From: Verrucomicrobiota bacterium
GTDB taxonomy: Bacteria > Verrucomicrobiota > Kiritimatiellia > UBA8416 > JAIOPI01
NCBI GenBank assembly: GCA_027620105.1
Contig: JAQCIA010000039.1
Span: forward strand, 1-10,946
Length of the DNA stretch: 10,946 nucleotides
Direction of reading: 5' to 3'
The notes below the pieces were generated by a model. The model worked only from the letters and a program-made list of their open reading frames with translations. It searched no databases and was not told the origin of the DNA. The first letter of the stretch is position 1; each line of letters begins with the position of its first letter. Shown here piece by piece: positions 6,419-10,946 of this stretch. The translations under genes were made by a program, and so were the position numbers.

Positions 6419-7645
6419 ATGCTGCCGTTTTCACTATATCTGGCGCTGAAGTACCTCAAGCCGCAGCGGTCATTTGTGTCCGTCGTGACGCTGATTTCCG
6501 TCGTGGGTGTGTTGCTCGGCGTTGCCATCCTGCTCATCGTCCAGTCCGTCATGGGCGGGTTCGACGATATGTGGCGCACGAAGATTCTGAGCTTCAAGCC
6601 GCACCTCATGATCACCATGCCCGGTGGTGTGGTCGAGGATGAGGAGGAGATTTGCCAGCGGATTGGAAAGATTCCGGGCATTGTTGGCATGTGCCCGGCG
6701 ATTGAAACACGCGTGTTGATGCAGGTGGAGGGGCGCACCGCGGCACCCATCGTCATCGGCCTGGATCCCGACCGGGCCTGGAGCGTGTCGCAAATCCCCA
6801 CGAACATCGTGGCTGGCGGTCACTTTTCGCTGGAAGACCGCGATGCGGTTCTGGGCGCAGATCTGGCCTATCGCATGGGGGCGGCAGTGGGTAGCGAACT
6901 GCTCGCGTATTCGCCGTTGAACGTGCTCAACCCGGACGAGTTGTACTTGCCCGAAGCGCTGACCCTGGTTGGCATGTTTGACCTCGGCATGCGGGACTTT
7001 GATGGTTCCTTCATGCTGGTGTCACTGGAGGTGGCGCGAAACCTGGTGGGGCTGGAGTCAGGGGTGCAGTCCATTTACGTGATGACGGAAGATGCGTTTC
7101 GTTTCCAGGAATTCTCCGATCGCGTGCAGGAGGCACTGGGACCGCAATACGAGGTGCGCAGCTGGCGGGAAGTCGACAGCGTGCTGTTCGAGGCGCTCAG
7201 TCATGAGAAGACCATGATGTTCATCCTGCTGGCGATCATCACGGTCGTTGCGATCTTTTGCGTCACGAACACGCTGATCGTGATTACCGTGCAGAAAACG
7301 AACGAGATCGGGCTGCTCAAAGCGCTCGGGTTCCCGTCGCGCCGCATCATGGCGGCCTTCATCTGGCACGGATGGATTCAATGCCTGGTGGGGACGGTGG
7401 CGGGGATCGGGGTTGGCCTGCTTGTGCTGCACAACCTTACCAACCTCGTCGGGCTGTTGAAGCACATCGACATCAATGTGTTCCCCAAAGAAATTTACGG
7501 ACTCAGCGAAATCCCGTGGAAGACATCGCCGGGCGAAGTGATCCGCATTGCGTTGTTTGTGCTCGTCTTCTGCACGTTGTCCAGTGTGCTGCCGGCCTAT
7601 CGCGCCGCGCGCCTGGACCCGGTGCAGGCGCTGCGGAATGATTAG
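6419..7645 (+). CDS. lolC: LolC/LolE-family lipoprotein-releasing permease
   Basis: Inner-membrane subunit of the ABC transporter that passes mature lipoproteins to the LolA chaperone. At 408 residues it is full length for LolC/LolE. Order: a short cytoplasmic N-terminus with the family ALKYLKPQ segment, helix 1 at about 22-44 (VVTLISVVGVLLGVAILLIV), the VMGGFDDMWRTKILSFKPHLMI stretch, a periplasmic MacB-PCD domain to about 260, then the FtsX domain with helices near 264-292, 313-340 and 375-393. VQKTNEIGLLKALGFPSRRI at 291-310 is the coupling helix that docks on the ATPase, and AYRAARLDPVQALR closes the protein. Only one permease is present, so a homodimer is likely (LolF is another name used for such cases). 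No convincing ribosome site precedes ATG 6419; an in-frame TAA at 6401 limits the start. lolD follows 55 bases later. Confidence 0.88.
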   Translation: MLPFSLYLALKYLKPQRSFVSVVTLISVVGVLLGVAILLIVQSVMGGFDDMWRTKILSFKPHLMITMPGGVVEDEEEICQRIGKIPGIVGMCPAIETRVLMQVEGRTAAPIVIGLDPDRAWSVSQIPTNIVAGGHFSLEDRDAVLGADLAYRMGAAVGSELLAYSPLNVLNPDELYLPEALTLVGMFDLGMRDFDGSFMLVSLEVARNLVGLESGVQSIYVMTEDAFRFQEFSDRVQEALGPQYEVRSWREVDSVLFEALSHEKTMMFILLAIITVVAIFCVTNTLIVITVQKTNEIGLLKALGFPSRRIMAAFIWHGWIQCLVGTVAGIGVGLLVLHNLTNLVGLLKHIDINVFPKEIYGLSEIPWKTSPGEVIRIALFVLVFCTLSSVLPAYRAARLDPVQALRND

Positions 7646-7700
7646 GGCAGGGGAGTTTGCACGTGAATAGGAAGCCAACGAGCCAATGCAAGGTGCAAGC

Positions 7701-8375
7701 ATGATCCTGCGCGCTGAGAACGTGCACAAGACGTATCGCCTCGGGCATACCGAATTGCGCATCCTACGCGGGGCGGGGCTGGCGGTGGCGGACCGCGAGT
7801 CGCTGGCGATCATTGGCATGAGCGGGGCCGGCAAGAGCACACTGATGCACATTTTGGGCGGATTGGATCGTCCGGATTCGGGGCAGGTCTGGATTGGGGA
7901 CCAGGAACTGTACGCCATGCGCGCGGCACGGCGCACGCAACTGCGCGCGACGCAGTTGGGCTTTGTCTTTCAGTCTTATCACTTATTGCCGGAGATGGAT
8001 GTGCTTGAGAATGTGATGCTGGCGGGCATGGCATCCGGTTCACGCGATCATACCGACCTGCGCCGTCGCGGGCTGGCGCTATTGGGGGCTGTTGGTCTAT
8101 CGGAACGCCAGGCGCATCGGCCGATGGAGCTTTCGGGCGGCGAGCAGCAGCGCGTGGCGCTGGCGCGGGCCCTCATGAATCAACCCCGCCTGGTGCTGGC
8201 GGACGAACCCACGGGAAACCTCGACGAAGTCACCGGCAAGCATGTGCTGGATCATCTTTTCGCCCTGACGCGGGACGAAGGCCACGCCCTCGTGCTGGTG
8301 ACGCACGACAAGCGCACGGCGGCGCGCTGCGACCGCGTGTTGCGGTTGGAAGATGGATTGCTGGTGGAGGCATAG
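7701..8375 (+). CDS. lolD: LolD, ATPase of the lipoprotein-releasing ABC transporter
   Basis: A 224-residue ABC ATPase that powers the permease encoded just upstream. Visible motifs are Walker A GMSGAGKST at 39-47, Q-loop Q91 (FVFQSYHLLPE, typical of the LolD/MacB group), signature LSGGEQQR at 144-151, Walker B LVLADEP with E169, the D-loop GNLDE, and H-loop H202 in LVTHD. Of two nearby ATGs I prefer 7701 because AAGGTG lies five bases before it and ILRAENVHKTYRLG is the usual opening; 7686 would add only MQGAS. The pairing with lolC/E makes the assignment firm. The gene ends 51 bases from the convergent apgM. Confidence 0.92.
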   Translation: MILRAENVHKTYRLGHTELRILRGAGLAVADRESLAIIGMSGAGKSTLMHILGGLDRPDSGQVWIGDQELYAMRAARRTQLRATQLGFVFQSYHLLPEMDVLENVMLAGMASGSRDHTDLRRRGLALLGAVGLSERQAHRPMELSGGEQQRVALARALMNQPRLVLADEPTGNLDEVTGKHVLDHLFALTRDEGHALVLVTHDKRTAARCDRVLRLEDGLLVEA

Positions 8376-8396
8376 CGGACCGGTGCGATTTCGAGC

Positions 8397-8413
8397 GGGG
8401 TGGCACGCGCCCC
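8397..8413. terminator. Possible hairpin terminator between lolD and apgM
   Basis: GGGGTG pairs with CGCCCC (one G-T wobble) around a GCACG loop in the 51-base gap between the two convergent stop codons. Its position suits a shared terminator, but there is no T-tract on either side. Confidence 0.22.
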
Positions 8414-8426
8414 TCCCGACAAGCAA

Positions 8427-9653
8427 TCAGGAACCGCGCGGCTTGCCGAACAGCAGGGCCATCAGATCGCCGTTCGCCATGGCGCCGAGAGAGCCGGACT
8501 TGCAGGCAACTTCGTCAAAGGTCTGTACGCCATCGGGCTTCAAGCCGACCATGCGCACCGACGCCGGCACGGGAATGCGTGTATGCTTGCCGATGGACAG
8601 CGGAACCGGGTGGTCGGGCAATACGGCCACATTCACATTGGGACCTACTGCGGCCAGGACTGGCCCGACAATCCGCGCATCAAAATCCTCGATGGCCTGG
8701 AGTTTCAGCTTCAAGTTTTGTTCGTGCGAAACTTCGTCAATTCCTTCCACGTGAACATAAACGAAGTCGTGGGTTCTTAGCGCCGCGATGGCCGCCTGCG
8801 CCTTGCCTTCGTAATTCGTATCCACGTACCCCGTGGCACCCGGGACATCGAGCATGTCCATGCCGAGGCAGCGGCCGAGACCACGAATCACATCGACCGC
8901 CGAGATCACGGCGCTGGATTCAATGCCGTACTTCTCGCGCAGCGGGCGCAGGGCGCCGGCACGACCACCGCTCCAGGGCCAGACACCGTTTGCCATGGAC
9001 TTCCCTTCGGCGGCGAGGCGGCGATTGATCGGGTCCGCAGCGAGCACGGCCGGGGCTTCGGCAATCAGACGCCGCAGAAACGCGGCCGTCTTTTCGCCTT
9101 CCGGCGAACTCGCGCGCGGCAAATGCTCCGCCACGATGCTGCCCTGGTTATCATCCGGCTTCTCCGCGATTAACTTGTCGTTAAAAGCCGGTCCGGCCAA
9201 GAGCAGGATGTTGCGATAGCTGACGCCGGTGTGAAAACGGATGCCAGGCCCGCCAAACGCCTTCTGCAGGCAGGCGATGAGTCCCTCCGCGGTTTCCTGG
9301 GTGGCCCGCCCGCCGGAGAAGTCACGCAGGAAGCCGTCCGACTGAGTCGTGAGGTTCAGGCGAAAAGCGTAATCCTGGGGATCCATGGGAATACCGTGTC
9401 CAGCGGCCTCCAGCGGCCCGCGCCCGCAGGCTTCGGTGGCGAGGTCGCAGCCAAGCACAGACATATTCGCCACGTCGCTGCTGGTGGGGAACCCCTCAGG
9501 GAGTGTCAGTAATGTACCGCTGGCACCATCACGCGCGATGGAATCCATGGCGGGCGTGCGGGCGGCCTGCAACGGGGTTTTGTTGCCCAAGGAGGCGATC
9601 GGTTCATCGGCTGCACCGTCCGGCAGGAAAATGATGGTCTTGCGCGCGCTCAT
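8427..9653 (-). CDS. apgM: 2,3-bisphosphoglycerate-independent phosphoglycerate mutase, archaeal type (ApgM)
   Basis: A 408-residue alkaline-phosphatase-superfamily metalloenzyme of the ApgM/COG3635 family, which interconverts 3- and 2-phosphoglycerate in glycolysis. Seen in the sequence: IIFLPDGAADEP with metal-binding D12, PTSSDVANMSVLG with the expected phospho-serine S59, YVHVEGIDEVSHE with D306 and H310, and LPDHPVPLSIGKHTRIPVP with D347, H348 and H357. These provide the two-metal site and catalytic serine. A bacterial branch has been annotated as a putative homoserine kinase, and DHPxPLSxxxHTxxPVP also fits that branch, so the substrate is not settled. The start is ATG 9653; a TTG three codons upstream is less likely. 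No Shine-Dalgarno precedes the ATG, and a promoter at 9662-9691 would place transcription start almost on it. Divergent from trpS. Confidence 0.85.
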   Translation of the reverse strand: MSARKTIIFLPDGAADEPIASLGNKTPLQAARTPAMDSIARDGASGTLLTLPEGFPTSSDVANMSVLGCDLATEACGRGPLEAAGHGIPMDPQDYAFRLNLTTQSDGFLRDFSGGRATQETAEGLIACLQKAFGGPGIRFHTGVSYRNILLLAGPAFNDKLIAEKPDDNQGSIVAEHLPRASSPEGEKTAAFLRRLIAEAPAVLAADPINRRLAAEGKSMANGVWPWSGGRAGALRPLREKYGIESSAVISAVDVIRGLGRCLGMDMLDVPGATGYVDTNYEGKAQAAIAALRTHDFVYVHVEGIDEVSHEQNLKLKLQAIEDFDARIVGPVLAAVGPNVNVAVLPDHPVPLSIGKHTRIPVPASVRMVGLKPDGVQTFDEVACKSGSLGAMANGDLMALLFGKPRGS

Positions 9654-9661
9654 GGCGCGCA

Positions 9662-9691
9662 AATCTGCCAGAGCACACGGGTGCGTGTCAA
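9662..9691 (-). promoter_or_regulatory. apgM: Candidate apgM promoter with near-zero leader
   Basis: On the minus strand a perfect -35 box TTGACA (9691-9686) is followed after 18 bases by CAGATT (9667-9662), which matches the -10 box at only 3 of 6 positions. A start about seven bases further on would fall within a few bases of the apgM ATG at 9653, which has no ribosome site. Confidence 0.35.
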
Positions 9692-9704
9692 TTCAGGGGA
9701 ACAG

Positions 9705-9809
9705 ATGGTAGGCCTTCATGGCATCTACTTAACAACCCGGATGCGCTACACGGTGGCGCGACAGGACGCGAGAGGTTTGAATCCATCTCGGGGCCTGTTT
9801 TTCCTTTGA
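9705..9809 (+). CDS. Possible 34-residue small ORF (hypothetical)
   Basis: ATG 9705 has AGGGGA four bases upstream and opens a 34-codon frame starting MVGLHGIYLTTRMRYTV, rich in arginine and ending GLFFL. It sits in the divergent apgM/trpS region, and its last codons run through a terminator-like hairpin. It has no tryptophan codons, so it is not an obvious trp-type leader peptide. I recognise no family, and chance is a fair explanation. Confidence 0.15.
   Translation: MVGLHGIYLTTRMRYTVARQDARGLNPSRGLFFL
9762..9802 (+). terminator. Terminator-like hairpin with T-tract upstream of trpS
   Basis: CAGG (9762-9765) pairs with CCTG (9794-9797). Inside lie a 3x3 internal loop, CGAGA pairing with TCTCG (9769-9773 with 9786-9790), one bulged A, GG/CC, and the loop TTTGAAT. 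TTTTT follows immediately (9798-9802). This is the shape of an intrinsic terminator on the plus strand, although no annotated plus-strand gene ends just before it. It lies upstream of the likely trpS promoter, so it may insulate trpS or end a short transcript. Confidence 0.4.
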
Positions 9810-9833
9810 GGCAGGGGAGTCGTCCGATATCCT
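9806..9833 (+). promoter_or_regulatory. trpS: Candidate trpS promoter
   Basis: TTGAGG (9806-9811) and TATCCT (9828-9833) are 16 bases apart; each matches its consensus box at 4 of 6 positions. Transcription would begin near 9840, leaving about 20 bases of leader that include the GGAG ribosome site. Confidence 0.35.
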
Positions 9834-9861
9834 GCCACCTTCACCCAATTCGGAGTCGTGT

Positions 9862-10824
9862 ATGCGTATCTTGTCTGGAATTCAACCGTCGGGGAAGCTG
9901 CACCTCGGCAACTACTTTGGGATGATGAAGCCGGCACTGGCGTTACAGGCCGAGGGTGAGGTCTACTTATTCATCGCCAATTACCATGCCCTGACCACGG
10001 TGACCGATCCGGCGTTGCTGCGGCGCCAGACGCTGGATGTGGCACTGGATTTCCTCGCCTGCGGGCTGGATCCGGCGCGTACCGTCTTCTTTCGCCAGAG
10101 CGAGATCCCCGAAGTCACGGAACTGAGCTGGCTGTTATCGACCGTGACCCCCATGGGGCTGCTGGAACGCTGCCACTCCTACAAGGACAAAACCGCGCGC
10201 GGCATACCGGCCACGCACGCGCTTTTCGCCTATCCGGTGCTGATGGCGGCGGACATTCTGGCATACCAGTCCAACGTGGTGCCCGTGGGGCGTGACCAGA
10301 AGCAGCACGTGGAAGTGACCCGCGATATCGCCACGAAGTTCAACAACCAGTTCGGTCCGATTTTTACGATTCCGACCCCCTCCATCCGCGACGATGTGGC
10401 CGTGGTTCCGGGCATCGATGGACAAAAGATGTCAAAATCCTACGACAATCACATTGAACTATTCGGCACGGAGAAGGAAACGCGCGCGCGCGTGATGCGC
10501 ATCGTCACCGACAGCACGCCGTTGGAAGCGCCCAAGAACCCCGATGCCTGCAATGTCTTTGCTTTGTATCGCCTGCTCGCCACGCCAACCCAGGCCGGTG
10601 CGCTGGCGGATCGCTACCGCGCGGGTGGCATGGGGTATGGCGAGGCGAAGAAGGCGCTTTTTTCTGTCCTCTGGGAAACCCTGGCGCCCTATCGGCAGCG
10701 ACGCCAGGAACTGGAGCAGGATCTGGCCGGTGTGGAAGCCGTTCTTGCGCAGGGTGCAGAGCGGGCCAGGGGCGCGGCGCGCAAAACGCTTTCCGCCGCA
10801 CGATTGGCGATGGGACTGGATTGA
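9862..10824 (+). CDS. trpS: Tryptophanyl-tRNA synthetase
   Basis: Class I synthetase that charges tRNA-Trp in the cytoplasm. The 320 residues are normal for bacterial TrpRS. The opening RILSGIQPSGKLHLGNYFG carries the HIGH-type motif HLGN at 14-17; the adenylate and tryptophan-site segments ERCHSYKDK (102-110) and PVGRDQKQHVEVTRDIA (141-157) are present; and KMSKS is intact at 189-193 (GQKMSKSYDN). The C-terminal third is the helical anticodon-binding region. ATG 9862 has GGAG six bases upstream. It is divergent from apgM, and scpA follows after 55 bases, perhaps in the same transcript. Nothing is missing or unusual in the protein. Confidence 0.95.
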   Translation: MRILSGIQPSGKLHLGNYFGMMKPALALQAEGEVYLFIANYHALTTVTDPALLRRQTLDVALDFLACGLDPARTVFFRQSEIPEVTELSWLLSTVTPMGLLERCHSYKDKTARGIPATHALFAYPVLMAADILAYQSNVVPVGRDQKQHVEVTRDIATKFNNQFGPIFTIPTPSIRDDVAVVPGIDGQKMSKSYDNHIELFGTEKETRARVMRIVTDSTPLEAPKNPDACNVFALYRLLATPTQAGALADRYRAGGMGYGEAKKALFSVLWETLAPYRQRRQELEQDLAGVEAVLAQGAERARGAARKTLSAARLAMGLD

Positions 10825-10879
10825 TTGGACACGTGGGTGGGGGCAAAAGCAGGTTTGGGTGAGGAGTCACTGGCACGGT

Positions 10880-10946
10880 ATGCAGGAAGAATACAAAGTA
10901 GAATTGGACATTTTTGAAGGCCCCCTCGATCTCCTGCTGTATCTGA
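10880..10946 (+). CDS. scpA: ScpA, segregation and condensation protein A (N-terminal fragment)
   Basis: Only the first 22 codons are in the window: MQEEYKVELDIFEGPLDLLL and two more residues. YKVxLDxFEGPLDLLLYL is the highly conserved N-terminus of ScpA, the kleisin that bridges the SMC heads in the bacterial condensin complex used for chromosome compaction and segregation. GAGGAG lies 13 bases before ATG 10880, rather far; an in-frame GTG at 10859 would add seven residues. The gene continues beyond the window, and scpB usually follows. Confidence 0.85.
   Translation, partial: MQEEYKVELDIFEGPLDLLLYL

Noticed and set aside
7058..7936. 292-residue minus-strand frame opposite lolC/E and lolD
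   Set aside because: Antisense to two genes with clear ABC transporter motifs; repetitive charged composition and no family resemblance.
9769..9790. tRNA T-arm-like GGTTTGAATCC
   Set aside because: No acceptor stem, D arm or anticodon arm can be drawn around it; the bases form part of the terminator-like hairpin.
9663..9861. Tryptophan attenuator or T-box ahead of trpS
   Set aside because: The small ORF lacks tryptophan codons and I see no T-box consensus or specifier-loop architecture; a promoter after the hairpin is more likely.
1..10946. Mobile element, phage, CRISPR or defence island
   Set aside because: No transposase, integrase, repeat-spacer array or defence domain seen; genes are mostly housekeeping or envelope functions.

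Overview
The window is a GC-rich stretch of a Gram-negative bacterial chromosome. It is almost entirely coding: 11 well-supported genes plus one small membrane protein, and no gap between confident genes exceeds about 210 bases. The protein types suggest the PVC superphylum (Verrucomicrobiota, Kiritimatiellota or Planctomycetota), but this is inferred from family resemblance only and is not proved. The clues are a sugar-phosphate isomerase of the long 'LFTGQ...GYDGLELACWGDH' type, a secreted DUF1570-like metallopeptidase, a CsgG-like protein without a lipobox, and a LolC/E-type permease with LolD. There are no transposases, phage genes, CRISPR arrays, rRNA or tRNA genes.

Layout. Positions 1-293 (+) hold the C-terminal third of LarE, the sulfur insertase for the nickel-pincer cofactor. 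It converges on a minus-strand block (344-4478) that reads in transcription order: CsgG-like protein, a 103-residue membrane protein, a sugar phosphate isomerase/epimerase, and a HEXXH metallopeptidase. A 132-base divergent region (4479-4610) carries a near-consensus promoter for the CsgG gene and two adjacent perfect hairpins. From there a plus-strand run (4611-8375) encodes a DUF2007 protein, lysyl-tRNA synthetase (lysS), a LolC/E-family permease and the LolD ATPase. This run converges on apgM (minus, 8427-9653). A 208-base divergent region separates apgM from trpS (9862-10824, plus), followed by the first 22 codons of scpA, which runs off the end.

How the genes work together. LolC/E plus LolD form a lipoprotein-releasing ABC transporter of the inner membrane. 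LysS and TrpS charge tRNAs. ApgM is a 2,3-bisphosphoglycerate-independent phosphoglycerate mutase, or possibly the related putative homoserine kinase. ScpA is the kleisin of the SMC condensin. CsgG-like, the small membrane protein and the peptidase are envelope or exported proteins. I see no evidence of a wholly new defence or mobile system. The more interesting points are the CsgG/small-membrane-protein pair and its palindromic promoter, a terminator-like hairpin with a small ORF ahead of trpS, a possibly leaderless apgM, and the unclear N-terminus of the metallopeptidase.
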